This document shows, piece after piece, positions 9,474 to 18,524 of a stretch of DNA of 64,000 bases. Both the position numbers and the translations under genes were made by a program. Under the pieces are notes generated by a model. That model was given only the letters and a program-made list of their open reading frames with translations. It did not search any database and had not been told where the DNA came from. Every line of letters starts with the position of its first letter. Position 1 is the stretch's first letter. The DNA comes from Planctomycetota bacterium (GTDB lineage Bacteria > Planctomycetota > UBA11346): the NCBI GenBank assembly GCA_014193115.1, contig BJHQ01000010.1, positions 62,001 through 126,000 of the forward strand, read 5' to 3'.

Positions 9474-9563
9474 TGGCGGAAAGGGGGGGATTCGAACCCC
9501 CGATACCCTTGCGGGCATATCGGTTTTCGAAACCGACGCATTCAACCGCTCTGCCACCTTTCC
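9474..9563 (-). tRNA. tRNA-Ser (anticodon CGA)
   Basis: The reverse complement folds as a class II tRNA. The acceptor stem is GGAAAGG (9557-9563) paired with CCTTTCC (9478-9484), with a D-arm GCAGAGCGGTTGAATGC, an anticodon loop TTCGAAA, a long variable arm (TGCCCGCAAGGGTA) and a T-arm GGGGGTTCGAATCCCCC. The discriminator is G, and CCA is encoded at 9474-9476. The long variable arm and the CGA anticodon identify serine, reading UCG. Confidence 0.95.
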
Positions 9564-9646
9564 AAATCGGAAGGCCAATCATACGGGTCGCGGAATCCAG
9601 GCAATCTCCCTCCTGTGGTTGGCAGCTCACCCGAGCAGCCTGCGGT

Positions 9647-10810
9647 TCATGGGCCGATGTTGATCACCGAGCGATTCTGACCGGGGATGGTCAGGTAGCC
9701 TTGTAAAGTATCACGTTTCAAGATGGCATAGGTCAGATAGAGGCTGGAGCTGAAGATCGCCGAATAGGTCTTGCCCAGGCTGGCCGTGAACGTCTCGTGA
9801 TTGAAGAAGACGCCGCGATACACCGTGGTGGTGGTGAAAATCTCGTACTCGCCGGGTTTGGTCATCACCCGTCGGCTGACGTTGATCGTCTGGGTTTCCA
9901 GCCCCTCCGACAGGCCGTAGCTGAGCAGGATCAGCCGGCGGTCGATCTGCTGGGGTTTGGCGCGCAGGGCGGCCTGGGCCTTGAGCAGCGGCGTCAGCAG
10001 TTCTCCTGCCGCCTCCAGCTCGTTCCTGGTCTGGCCGATGACATTGCCCGCCGGTTTGGCCAGCTTGGCCGCCATGAACAGCATGCAGTCGTAGCGGTAG
10101 CAGAGTTCGTTGAAGGCGCGGTTCGATCCGGGATCGGTCGAGGGATTGCTGCCGATCAGCAAGGCGTCGGCTTCCTTGCGGAAGGCGACGGCGATCTCCA
10201 TCGGTTCACGTTTGTCCTCGGGATCCCAGGCCAGTTTTTTCGGTTCGGACCAGCCGTTGTCGGGCAAGGGGAATTCCAGGCAGGAACGATAGGCGCGGAC
10301 GCTGGACAGCCGGCGCTCGGATTCGAGCCGGCGGTCGATCGCCTCCGTCCGGGCTTTGCTGTATTGCTCGACCAGGGCCTGTTTCGATTTCCGGAAGGAC
10401 TCCAGATTGGTCACATCTTTCCCTGGTTTGCCCATCTGCTCGATGGCGGTATCGACATTCGATTGGGCATTGCGCTCGACTTCCTTCGCCACTTCGAACT
10501 GCTTGGACAGGTTGGCCTCGGTCAGGCGCAAATGGGCGATGGCCTCCGGCAGCGGCTCGACCAGGGGTTTCTCCTTCGGCTTGTCCTCGGCGGCGGTGCC
10601 GTCAGGCAACGGGACGCTCTTGACCACATCGCCTTCGGCGACCTAGATCGACATCCTGATCGCGCCGGTCATGGCGATGGTGCCGGCATCGGCGTTATAA
10701 ATGCCATCCAAAACCCGGCCATCCTTCAAGGTATGGCGCATCGCCACCGGTTCGGCAGCGGAGATGCCGGTCAGGCAGGCGAAGGTGATGGCCAGGCAGA
10801 GCATGCGCAT
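9647..10810 (-). pseudogene. Secreted hypothetical protein interrupted by an in-frame amber codon
   Basis: From an ATG at 10810 the minus strand encodes a clear signal peptide (MRMLCLAITFACLTGISAAEP) and a segment MRHTLKDGRVLDGIY, then hits TAG at 10643-10645. The same frame continues without any shift for 332 more codons to 9647. A GTG at 10627 preceded by GAAGG could restart translation, but that product would lack the signal peptide. The downstream part has helical, charged sequence (EANLSKQFEVAKEVERNAQ) and a beta-rich C-terminus, with no family I recognise. It may be a young pseudogene, a sequencing error, or a readthrough case. Confidence 0.7.
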
Positions 10811-10914
10811 GGATCACATGTTCTGGTGGCCGCCCAGCGGTCAAGCCGTGGCCATACCTGGGTGTGCGAGCCTGCATTCCGGCCGCGCGCGCCACCGCCA
10901 ATCCGTGGGCCAGT

Positions 10915-13074
10915 TCAACGGCGGGTGAGGACCACGCTCTGTCCAGCGGCAAGATCCAGCTCCAGCACCGGCCCGGTTGCGGGGCGGCCATCGAGAAACC
11001 ACTCGGGCCCCAGGCCATGGGCCAGGCGCAGGCGGCTCGTGCGATTGGCTACCAGGGAAATCCGCTGGGTTTTCCCTTCGGCGACGGCGGCGCTGACGAC
11101 CAATCCGCCTGGCGCGTGCAGCCTGCTGAACGACGCGGTACGCCAGCGGCGCGGGATCGCTGGGAAGACGTGGAGCACGCCGGCCCGCTCATGCATCAGT
11201 AATTCCGAGATCGCGCCGACCGCACCGGCGGCGGCATCGAGCTGCATGATCTCGGTCGTCTCATTGCCGGTTCCGCTGCCGTGGTTGACCAGGGTCGTAC
11301 CGCCATGGGCGTCGCCATCGTGCAGTGTGCCGCCGCCGACATTGGTGAAATGGTCATGCCACCAGTGCAGCCAGGCGACCGCGCCGTCAGCCCAACCGAC
11401 CCGGGCGCACAGCGTCGCGGCCCAGGCGGTGGCCCAACCGCTCCACGCGCCCGGCCCCAGCCTCACCCAGTGGTACAGGCTGTCGCCCACCACCGGGTCG
11501 TCTCGGGACACGGTGCAAAACGGCCAGATTCCTGCGAGATGGCTGTGGTGCCGATGACTTTCCGGCAGATCACGGTCCGCGAACAGACCGATCCGGCGAA
11601 CCCGTTGCTCGGGATATTCCCGGGTTCGCGGCGACTCGACCAGCGCATAGGGCGGCAAAGCGCGGGCGATCTCGGCCCAGCGCAGATCGTGCTCCAGGCC
11701 CAGGGCATCCGCCGCCACCGGCAAGGCCAACGTCACCGCATGCCAGGCCGCGAGCTGGAAGCTGCTATCGCGCCCCCAGGCGTCGGGACGGGCGCCTCCG
11801 AATTCCGGGGTTACCGAAACCGGCAGACTGCGCCGGCCGTCGCGGATTTCGGACATTGCCCAATAGCCGGCGAAAGCTCCTTGCAGCAACGGCCAGACCA
11901 TGGTCCGGAGCAGTTCCCGGTCGCCGGTGAAGCGCCATTGGTCGAACGCGAGCAGCGCCATCCACGCGGTGCAGCCGTGGTCGATCATCCCGGTCCAGAA
12001 CGATCCGACGCAGGCGCAGCGGTCATCCACGGCGTGGGGCAGCAGCAGCGCTTGGGGATCGCCGAAAAACGCCCGACCGTTGTCGCGCAGCCGCGGCATC
12101 CACCCATCCAACATGCGCCACAGCGGCGCCAGCCGCTCGGCCTGGCCGAGGGCGAGCATCGGACCGTGGATCATCTCGACGTTGATGTTGAAATGGTAAT
12201 CGCAGCTCCATGGCGGTATCTGCTCGTCATCCAGCCACGGACCCTGCAACGAGCACGGCACGCCATCGGCGGTGATGGCGGCTCCCAACCGCTGGACGCC
12301 GGCGTCCCAGGCCTGCTGCAGGATCGGATCGGGCAGCTCGACCACCGGCGTCGCCGCCCGCCAGGCGGACCAATGAGCCTGGGCCGCCGCGTGACCGGCT
12401 CGGAAGTCGGCGTCGAGCTTGACCAGGACCTCGGTGGCAGCGTTATCGCCCAGCGCCGTGGCCACGGTCACCACCTGGCCACGCCGACGCCAAGCCACAG
12501 CCAGCGGCGGATCGTCCGGCAAGCGTTGCAGCCACCCGCCGCCATCCGTGATGGTCAGCGCCTCGGGCGGCGCCACGCCGATCGCGGCGAGCTTTTTCCC
12601 GACCCAATCCCAGGTCGGACGGAGGATCAGATCGCCGTATGCGCCGGCCAGATCGATCCAGCACACCTCGGCATCGGCCGCCACGGTCACCCGCACCTGC
12701 CGGTTGCCGCACTCCACCGCGACGCTGGCTCCGGCATCGGCGTGGACCGCATCGACCAGGCGGCAATCCGCCGGTAGGACAATTTCCAACCGGGCGCAGC
12801 CGATCTGGGTCGGATGGCTCGGCCGTCCCGGACCGTGGCCTGGAACGGCGAACACCGACTTCAACCCAGCTTGGTCGCCGGATTCGAGCAGCCTGCGAAT
12901 CTCTGCAAAGGTCGTGCGGCTGGTGAACGGATTGCCGCCGCGATGATCCCAGAATCCGGCCCGGCCGATGGTCAGGTTGAGCTGGCGCGGGTTCAGATCG
13001 ACCGAGCCCCACACCAGGACGCCGAGAGTTCCGTTGCCAAGCGGCAGTCCGGTATGGGGACGGGGACGATGCAT
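10915..13074 (-). CDS. GH95-type glycoside hydrolase (alpha-L-fucosidase-like)
   Basis: A 719-residue protein. I chose the ATG at 13074 because the family homology begins there (HTGLPLGNGTLGVLVWG), while the longer upstream frame covers an intergenic hairpin and the end of the STAS gene. LPLGNG...LNLTIGRAGFW is the N-terminal beta-sandwich signature of GH95. PPWSCDYHFNINVEM near residue 310 and SHRHHSHLAGIWPF near residue 545 are the catalytic-barrel signatures. There is no signal peptide, so a cytoplasmic role on imported oligosaccharides is likely. The exact sugar could be fucose or galactose, since GH95 contains both activities. Confidence 0.8.
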   Translation of the reverse strand: MHRPRPHTGLPLGNGTLGVLVWGSVDLNPRQLNLTIGRAGFWDHRGGNPFTSRTTFAEIRRLLESGDQAGLKSVFAVPGHGPGRPSHPTQIGCARLEIVLPADCRLVDAVHADAGASVAVECGNRQVRVTVAADAEVCWIDLAGAYGDLILRPTWDWVGKKLAAIGVAPPEALTITDGGGWLQRLPDDPPLAVAWRRRGQVVTVATALGDNAATEVLVKLDADFRAGHAAAQAHWSAWRAATPVVELPDPILQQAWDAGVQRLGAAITADGVPCSLQGPWLDDEQIPPWSCDYHFNINVEMIHGPMLALGQAERLAPLWRMLDGWMPRLRDNGRAFFGDPQALLLPHAVDDRCACVGSFWTGMIDHGCTAWMALLAFDQWRFTGDRELLRTMVWPLLQGAFAGYWAMSEIRDGRRSLPVSVTPEFGGARPDAWGRDSSFQLAAWHAVTLALPVAADALGLEHDLRWAEIARALPPYALVESPRTREYPEQRVRRIGLFADRDLPESHRHHSHLAGIWPFCTVSRDDPVVGDSLYHWVRLGPGAWSGWATAWAATLCARVGWADGAVAWLHWWHDHFTNVGGGTLHDGDAHGGTTLVNHGSGTGNETTEIMQLDAAAGAVGAISELLMHERAGVLHVFPAIPRRWRTASFSRLHAPGGLVVSAAVAEGKTQRISLVANRTSRLRLAHGLGPEWFLDGRPATGPVLELDLAAGQSVVLTRR

Positions 13075-13155
13075 AGGTCGGCAGGTTCGACTCCGACGCG
13101 GCCGGGGCAATATGCCGCGAGGGGCCTGCGGGGCCTGCTCGGTTCGGGCCGCGAC

Positions 13156-13174
13156 CCTGGGACCAGGTCCCAGG
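13156..13174 (-). terminator. Hairpin directly after the STAS gene
   Basis: A perfect 8-bp stem (CCTGGGAC with GTCCCAGG, three-base loop) sits immediately next to the stop codon of the STAS gene. No T run follows, so it would be a weak intrinsic terminator or an mRNA-end stabiliser between this operon and the GH95 gene. Confidence 0.4.
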
Positions 13175-13591
13175 CTAGGTGCGGGTGGCGGTTCCAGCCA
13201 CCGCAGCGATGGCGGCTTCAACGGTGGGAGAGATGGTGAACACTTTGTCGAATCGGGTCATGGCCAAAATCTGGCGCAGACCAGGGGCATCGACGCCGGT
13301 CAACGCCATCCGGCCGCGGTTCTTCTGGATTTCGCCCATGCGCTGGATCAACGGTCCGAGACAGGCCGAGTCGAGCAGGGCGACACCGGACAGATCCACG
13401 ATCAGGCGCGACGCCTTGGCGGTCATCGCTTGGAAATTCTTGGTGAAGAACGTGCGCACCAGGTCGGCATCGACCTGACCTGGCCCAGTCGGAGTCGGCG
13501 GACGGCGGAAAGAGACCACGGTGATTCCGCCCTCGACCTGGGTGATCTGGACGGGATCGAGGAGGACGGTGGCGGAGTCGGTGCGATTCAC
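13175..13591 (-). CDS. STAS-domain protein (anti-sigma factor antagonist-like)
   Basis: A 138-residue protein with a STAS fold in its C-terminal part. ASRLIVDLSGVALLDSACLGPLIQRM contains the D-S-x-x-L-G loop where the phosphorylatable serine lies in SpoIIAA-type proteins. The likely start is the GTG at 13591, which overlaps the menE stop as GTGA and suggests translational coupling; the longer frame would lie inside menE. These proteins act in partner-switching regulation of sigma factors or in sensing. No kinase/anti-sigma partner gene is beside it, although a Ser/Thr kinase lies about 8 kb away. Confidence 0.8.
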   Translation of the reverse strand: MNRTDSATVLLDPVQITQVEGGITVVSFRRPPTPTGPGQVDADLVRTFFTKNFQAMTAKASRLIVDLSGVALLDSACLGPLIQRMGEIQKNRGRMALTGVDAPGLRQILAMTRFDKVFTISPTVEAAIAAVAGTATRT

Positions 13592-15222
13592 GATGGACCG
13601 TGTACTGGCAAAGGCGTCGTCGTGAAGGCCGAAGTACCGGCTAAGCCTGCCGCAGGATCCGCCGCCGCAGCCGGCACATTCCCCGGCACTGCCTGAAACC
13701 AGGTGATGCACTCGCCACGTTTCAGCTTGCCGGTGGCAGTCCTGGGCAAGGACAGGGCGAAACGCCAGCGCCGGGGCAGTTTCGGCCCAGCCAGGCGTTC
13801 GCGCAGCCAGGAGGTCAGCTCATCGAGATCCGGCGGATCGCCCCGCGGCACCAGCACCGCCGCCACGATCCGGCCCCACTCCCGGTCCGGCACCCCGACC
13901 ACGGCAGCCTCGGCGATGGCCGGATGGCTGGCGAGCAGGTGTTCGACTTCGATCGGGGAGATGTTCTCACCACCGCTGATGATCGTCTCGTCACGCCGAC
14001 CGTGGATGGTCAGGAAACCCTCAGCATCCGTGCTGCCCAGATCGCCGGTGACGAACCAGGCGCCAGTAGCGAAGGAAATAACGCCGCGCTCTTCATATCC
14101 ACGCAGCAGCGCCGGTCCGGCGATCTCGATCACCCCGACCTCACCCTCCGCGGCATCGCGTTCGTCCACGCGGATGCGCAGCCGCATGCCGGGCAGCGGT
14201 CGGCCGGCGCTGCCCGGATGGTTGGCGGCATCGCAGGGCAGCAGCGTCGTGACCTGACTGCCGGCTTCGGTCAGGCCATAGGTCTGGCTCGGCGCCAGCC
14301 CGAGCGCCGTGCAGCGGTCGATCAAAGCCCGGTCGAGCGGGCCGCCGCCGATCAGCAAACAGCGCAGCCGCGCCGGCCACGGCGCACCGTCGCGGACCTC
14401 GACCAGGCGATGCAGCTGGGTCGGCACCAGGCTGATCCCGGTGACCGGTTCCGAGTCGATCCAGCGGTTGACCGCAGCCGCATCGAAACGCTCGGCGAGC
14501 AGCACCTGGCAGCCGCTGCGGGCGAGACGGAGCACCGTGGCGGCGCCACCAATGTGATCGAGGGGCAGCGGGCAGAGCCAGCCATCAGCGGGTCCCAGCT
14601 CGAGGTGGCGGCAGGCTGATCGCGCCGCGGCGTTCAGGGCCAGTCCGAGCAGCCGCGCCAGCTTGGGCCGGCCGGTCGTCCCCGAGGTCGGCAGGACCAG
14701 TGCCGGATCGGCGAATTCGTTGAGCGGCGGAGGCGGCAGCGGCCCGTCCGGGAATTCGCAGGGCAGGCGGATGACGGCCTGAGCCGCCGGTGCGATGCCG
14801 AGATCGGCGAGATCGCCGGGTTCCTGGTCGACCACGGGCTCAGCTGGGGCACCGGCTGTTCGGCCCGGCAGGGACTGAGCACCGAGCTGGGCCAGGGGAT
14901 GGGCGGGATCGGCGACGATCCGGTCCAAGGCGGAATCGGCGAGCTGGGCGGCGATTTCGGGAGCCGTCAGCCGGCGGTGGAACAGGACTCCGGTCAGGCC
15001 GAGCCTGAGCCCGGCCAGAATGACCGCCGCCGCCGCCGGAGTGTTGAGCAATCCATACCCCACACGCTGGCCGGGCACGCAGCCAGCGTCCATCAGAGCG
15101 CGCTGCGCCGCACCGACCTGCGGCAGGCTGAACGGCCAATCGGCACCATCGGACGGAACCGGCCGCAACCACCAGCAACGCGGCTTGCCCGGCAGCCCGG
15201 CCTGGGCGTCGTCACGCACCAT
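13588..15222 (-). CDS. menE: o-Succinylbenzoate--CoA ligase (menaquinone synthesis)
   Basis: A 544-residue ANL-superfamily adenylating enzyme. It shows the phosphate-binding loop LPTSGTTGRPK, the A5 motif QTYGLTEAGSQV, the hinge region WFVTGDLG...IHGRRDETIISGGENI, and the C-terminal catalytic lysine in LPRTATGKLKRGE. With menC and menA directly upstream on the same strand, it is most likely the ligase that activates o-succinylbenzoate. I chose the ATG at 15222 (AGGGG six bases upstream) because the longer frame runs into palindromic repeat DNA at 15265-15311. Other fatty-acyl or aryl-CoA ligases share these motifs; context decides. Confidence 0.85.
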   Translation of the reverse strand: MVRDDAQAGLPGKPRCWWLRPVPSDGADWPFSLPQVGAAQRALMDAGCVPGQRVGYGLLNTPAAAAVILAGLRLGLTGVLFHRRLTAPEIAAQLADSALDRIVADPAHPLAQLGAQSLPGRTAGAPAEPVVDQEPGDLADLGIAPAAQAVIRLPCEFPDGPLPPPPLNEFADPALVLPTSGTTGRPKLARLLGLALNAAARSACRHLELGPADGWLCPLPLDHIGGAATVLRLARSGCQVLLAERFDAAAVNRWIDSEPVTGISLVPTQLHRLVEVRDGAPWPARLRCLLIGGGPLDRALIDRCTALGLAPSQTYGLTEAGSQVTTLLPCDAANHPGSAGRPLPGMRLRIRVDERDAAEGEVGVIEIAGPALLRGYEERGVISFATGAWFVTGDLGSTDAEGFLTIHGRRDETIISGGENISPIEVEHLLASHPAIAEAAVVGVPDREWGRIVAAVLVPRGDPPDLDELTSWLRERLAGPKLPRRWRFALSLPRTATGKLKRGECITWFQAVPGNVPAAAADPAAGLAGTSAFTTTPLPVHGPS

Positions 15223-15264
15223 CACAGCCCCTGGATGCGCATCGCGCCAGATCGGCCCCTGGAA

Positions 15265-15311
15265 GCGCCGAGCGCCAGCTCGGCCGCTGGGGGCGCCGAG
15301 CGCCTGCTCGG
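15265..15311. repeat. Pair of GC-rich palindromic repeats upstream of menE
   Basis: Two related units (GCGCCGAGCGCCAGCTCGG and GGCGCCGAGCGCCTGCTCGG) lie back to back. The first contains the perfect hairpin GCCGAGC-GCCA-GCTCGGC. It is the reverse complement of the unit repeated several times at 17590-17880, so it belongs to a dispersed hairpin family. Confidence 0.7.
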
Positions 15312-15384
15312 CAAGAAAACTCAAGAAACACCGAACGCCAGCTTGGTAAAAACCTGGAAAAAACGGAGCTGGACGGCATCGGTC

Positions 15385-16464
15385 CTAACCCGGGATCAGC
15401 TCGCCGATGCCCAGGCCCGGCCGGGCATGGATGGCGATGTCGCCAGCGCTGGGCTTCAGCGGTTCAGAGGTGGAATCGGCGACCAGCAACTCGCCGGTGG
15501 ACAAGCCCTGGGCGCGATGTTCCAGCCCAAGAGCTGCGGCGATGTGGGTGGCGTGGGCGCGACCGACCGCGCTGTCCATGGCGGTGGTGACGACGACCTC
15601 GAGTCCGCAAGTGCGGGCAAGCTGGGCCGCCTGCTTGATCGGGCGCCAGCCGCCGAGAAAGGCCGGCTTGAGCACCACAATATCCGCAGCCTGGGCGGCG
15701 CCGACCCGGCCGACATCGGCGGGAGTGCGCACCGACTCGTCCACCGCGATCTTCATCCCGGTGCGCAGGCGCAGGGCGGCCATCCCTTGCAGATCGCCCA
15801 CCGGCAGCGGCTGTTCGAGGTATTCGAGATCCACCAATCGGGTGGCCTCGGCAAAGCGCACCGCCTGATCGCCATTCCACGCGGCATTGGCGTCGACCCG
15901 CAAGGCGACCTCGGGACCGACCTGGCCGCGCAGCTTGATCAAGGCGTTGGAGGTCTCGGCCGGATCGGCAGAGGCCTTGATCTTGATCGTCCGGTATCCG
16001 CTGGCGATCGCCTGAAGCGCGCTCGACATCTGGCCGATGCCGGCATCGGCCAGAGCGTTCACCGGCAGGAACGGCGTGTAGCTGGGCGACAGCAACTCGG
16101 CCAGTGGCGTGCCGCCGAGCTGGGCAAGCAGATCGAGCAGGGCGCCTTCGACCGCGCTGCGGGCGCAGGGCGTCTGGGCCAAGACCCGTTCGAGCTGGCC
16201 AAGGGGCGCATCCGCCCGAGCCCGGTCGAGCCAGCCATGGACGAACTCGTCGGTAAGCAGCGGCAGGGCCGTCTTCAGAGCCTTTTCGCACGCCGGAATC
16301 AGTTCTCCGCCGAAATCCTGCAACGGTGCGGCCTCGCCCAGGCCGACCAGACCGCTGCCGTCGCCGATCGACAGGATCCACACCCGGCGGATCGCGACGG
16401 TGCCTGTGGCGGTGCGCAAAGGACGGCGGAGGACGAGGTCGCGAACGGACAGCGACGCGGGCAC
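15385..16464 (-). CDS. menC: o-Succinylbenzoate synthase (enolase superfamily)
   Basis: A 359-residue enolase-superfamily enzyme with the expected catalytic set in order: TIKIKAS (K-x-K base), ALRVDANAAW (first metal ligand Asp), LEYLEQPLP (second ligand Glu), IAVDES (third ligand Asp) and DIVVLKPAFLGG (second Lys). The YLEQPL and KPAFLGG forms are typical of MenC and dipeptide epimerases. Its place between menE and menA supports MenC, which dehydrates SHCHC to o-succinylbenzoate. Confidence 0.88.
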   Translation of the reverse strand: MPASLSVRDLVLRRPLRTATGTVAIRRVWILSIGDGSGLVGLGEAAPLQDFGGELIPACEKALKTALPLLTDEFVHGWLDRARADAPLGQLERVLAQTPCARSAVEGALLDLLAQLGGTPLAELLSPSYTPFLPVNALADAGIGQMSSALQAIASGYRTIKIKASADPAETSNALIKLRGQVGPEVALRVDANAAWNGDQAVRFAEATRLVDLEYLEQPLPVGDLQGMAALRLRTGMKIAVDESVRTPADVGRVGAAQAADIVVLKPAFLGGWRPIKQAAQLARTCGLEVVVTTAMDSAVGRAHATHIAAALGLEHRAQGLSTGELLVADSTSEPLKPSAGDIAIHARPGLGIGELIPG

Positions 16465-16515
16465 GGGCAGGCACTCTCCCCAGCGGCAGGGAAGTGGGAA
16501 GGCCCGGCCTGTGTA

Positions 16516-17418
16516 TCAGACGCCTGATCGACCCGGCGGAGCCAAGGTCAACACCACCACCAGGGCGATGGCGGTGACCAGTTCGAGCGCGGCCGTCCGC
16601 CCCAGCCATGGATTCAGGTCGGCGCCCTGCCGACGGCGCAGCCCCAGCCAACAACCGATTCCGCCGACCCAGGCGATGCCCGCAGGAACTTCCAACCAGG
16701 GCAGCCACTGCCACGCCGCCACCGCAAGCAACGTGGACGCCGTCAGGTGCAGCAGCAGATAATAGTGGCGAGTCGCCGCATCGCCGATCCGCACCGCCAC
16801 GGTGCGCTTGCCGGCGACACGGTCGGTCGGGATGTCGCGCAGATTGTTGACCACGATGATCGCCGTCGCCTGGAGGCCCACCGCCGCTGCGATCACCAGC
16901 CACGTCCACGGCAGGGCCTCGCCCCGTGTGGCGACCTGCACCCACGCCGAGCCGAGCACTGCCGCCAGCCCGAAAAAGAGGAAGACGAAAAGATCCCCCA
17001 AGCCGAGGTAGGCCAGCGCATACGGCCCGGCGGTGTAGGCGACGGCACAGACCAGGCTGACCACGCCGAGGATGAAAATGCCCCAGCCGGCCTTGGCGGT
17101 CAGATAGAGGCCGATCAGGAAGGCCAATCCGAGCACCACGCCAGTTGCGACCAGCATGGCCCGAGCCGAGATCCGGCCGCTCGCCACCGCCCGGGTCGGA
17201 CCGAGGCGCCCTGGACCGTCGGTGCCTTTCAGGCCGTCGAAGGCGTCATTGGCGTAATTGCAGCCGATCTGGATCAGCACCGCGCCGGCCAGGCAGCCGG
17301 CGGCGGCCAGCCAATCGATGGCCGTCACGGTTCCGGCCAGGGCGGTGCCGACCGCCACCGGAGCCGCCCCGGCGGCCAGGGTACGCGGCCGGGCCGCCTG
17401 GATCCAATCGCTGAGCAT
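16516..17418 (-). CDS. menA: 1,4-Dihydroxy-2-naphthoate prenyltransferase
   Basis: A 300-residue integral membrane UbiA-family enzyme. CNYANDAFDGLKGTD matches the first Asp-rich prenyl-diphosphate site (N-x-x-x-D-x-x-D), and NNLRDIPTDRVAGKRT is the second, in the form typical of MenA. Seven to nine hydrophobic helices are visible. The ATG at 17418 (MLSDWIQAARPRTL) is the family-typical start; the frame further upstream is repeat DNA. It attaches the isoprenoid tail in menaquinone synthesis and heads the menA-menC-menE operon. Confidence 0.9.
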   Translation of the reverse strand: MLSDWIQAARPRTLAAGAAPVAVGTALAGTVTAIDWLAAAGCLAGAVLIQIGCNYANDAFDGLKGTDGPGRLGPTRAVASGRISARAMLVATGVVLGLAFLIGLYLTAKAGWGIFILGVVSLVCAVAYTAGPYALAYLGLGDLFVFLFFGLAAVLGSAWVQVATRGEALPWTWLVIAAAVGLQATAIIVVNNLRDIPTDRVAGKRTVAVRIGDAATRHYYLLLHLTASTLLAVAAWQWLPWLEVPAGIAWVGGIGCWLGLRRRQGADLNPWLGRTAALELVTAIALVVVLTLAPPGRSGV

Positions 17419-17589
17419 CGCTGCCGTCGTCGGCACAGCAGCGCGCAACGCAAGCAGGCGCTGGGATCGCCGAGCGCCTGGCCGGATGGATGGGAGTGCG
17501 ATGATGCCCAGCCGATAGCGGGTCGGGATCGCGGGGCGGGCAGACTTCAAACGCAAGCCAAACGTAAAATCACGCTCAAACTCCAGCCA

Positions 17590-17880
17590 AGCCGAGCTGG
17601 TGCTCGGCGCTTCCAGGTCCAGCCGAGCTGGCGCTCGGCGCTCCCAGCGGCAGGCAGCCTCGCATCTGGGCTCAATCGCAAGCCAAACGAAAACGCAGGC
17701 CAAACGAAAACACAAGCTGAGCTGGCGCTCGGCGCTCCCAGCGGCAGGCAGCCTCGCATCTGGGCTCAATCGCAAGCCAAACGAAAACGCAGGCCAAACG
17801 AAAACACAAGCTGAGCTGGCGCTCGGCGCTCCCAGGTCCAGGCCGAGCTGGCGCTCGGCGCTCCCGGGCTACCGTCCGGC
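17590..17880. repeat. 94-bp tandem repeat embedded in a cluster of GCCGAGC-TGGC-GCTCGGC hairpins
   Basis: Two identical 94-bp units occupy 17625-17718 and 17719-17812, with a partial third copy from 17813. Each unit begins with the hairpin-forming GAGCTGGCGCTCGGCGCTC and ends with AAACGAAAACACAAGCT. Further shorter copies of the hairpin flank the pair at 17592 and 17842. The array lies between the divergent menA and hisB genes and pushes into spurious open frames on both strands. It is not a CRISPR, because the units are contiguous without unique spacers. Confidence 0.9.
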
Positions 17881-17902
17881 GCTGCCGGGCTACGCTGCGC
17901 CC

Positions 17903-18490
17903 ATGCCGCATCGCAGCGCCACGGTCTCCCGCACCACCAAGGAGACCTCGATCACCGTCTCTTGGGACCTCGATGGGTCTGGGCCTTCGTCGATCAGCAG
18001 CGGCATCGGCTTCCTTGACCACATGCTCGAAGCGCTGGCCAAGCACAGCGGAACGACCTTGGCCGTGGCCTGCCAGGGCGACCTGCACATCGACGGCCAC
18101 CACACCACCGAAGATATCGGCATCGTCATGGGCCAGGCCCTGCGCCAGGCCCTGGGCGAACGCGTCGGTATCGAGCGCTTCGGCCACATCGCCTGCCCCC
18201 TCGATGAAGCTCTGGTCGAAGCCACCGTGGACATCAGCGGCCGGCCGTACCTGGTCTATGATCTGCAACCGCCGGCGGCGGCCCTCGGCACCTGGGCCAC
18301 CGAGCTGGTCCCGGAATTCTTCGGCGGTCTGACCGATCACGCCCGGATCTGCATGCACCTCCACCAGCGCGCCGGCCGCAACACCCACCACATCGTCGAG
18401 GCCGCGTTCAAGGCCACCGCCCGGGCCCTGCGCCAGGCGATCCGCGTCACCGGCAGCGAAGTCCCCAGCACCAAGGGATCCCTCGAGTGA
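17903..18490 (+). CDS. hisB: Imidazoleglycerol-phosphate dehydratase (histidine biosynthesis)
   Basis: A 195-residue monofunctional HisB. It shows the two family signatures: GFLDHMLEALAKHSG with DGHHTTEDIG in the first half, and DISGRPYLVYD with RNTHHIVEAAFKATARAL in the second half. The histidines and glutamates of the HHxxED and HHxxEA motifs bind the two manganese ions. The ATG at 17903 is the family-typical start; upstream is repeat DNA. It stands alone here without other his genes and is followed 34 bases later by tldD. Confidence 0.95.
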   Translation: MPHRSATVSRTTKETSITVSWDLDGSGPSSISSGIGFLDHMLEALAKHSGTTLAVACQGDLHIDGHHTTEDIGIVMGQALRQALGERVGIERFGHIACPLDEALVEATVDISGRPYLVYDLQPPAAALGTWATELVPEFFGGLTDHARICMHLHQRAGRNTHHIVEAAFKATARALRQAIRVTGSEVPSTKGSLE

Positions 18491-18524
18491 TCAGCACCGC
18501 GGCCAACCGTGCTGGGCCTCCGTC

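Noticed and set aside
9797..16527. Several plus-strand frames of 360-590 codons (for example 9797-11557, 11281-12777, 14899-16527)
   Set aside because: They lie opposite GH95, menE and menC, are Gln/His/Arg-rich and have no recognisable domains, so they are GC-driven shadows.
17590..17880. Possible CRISPR array
   Set aside because: The units are contiguous 94-bp copies and hairpins without unique spacers of constant length, and no cas genes are near.
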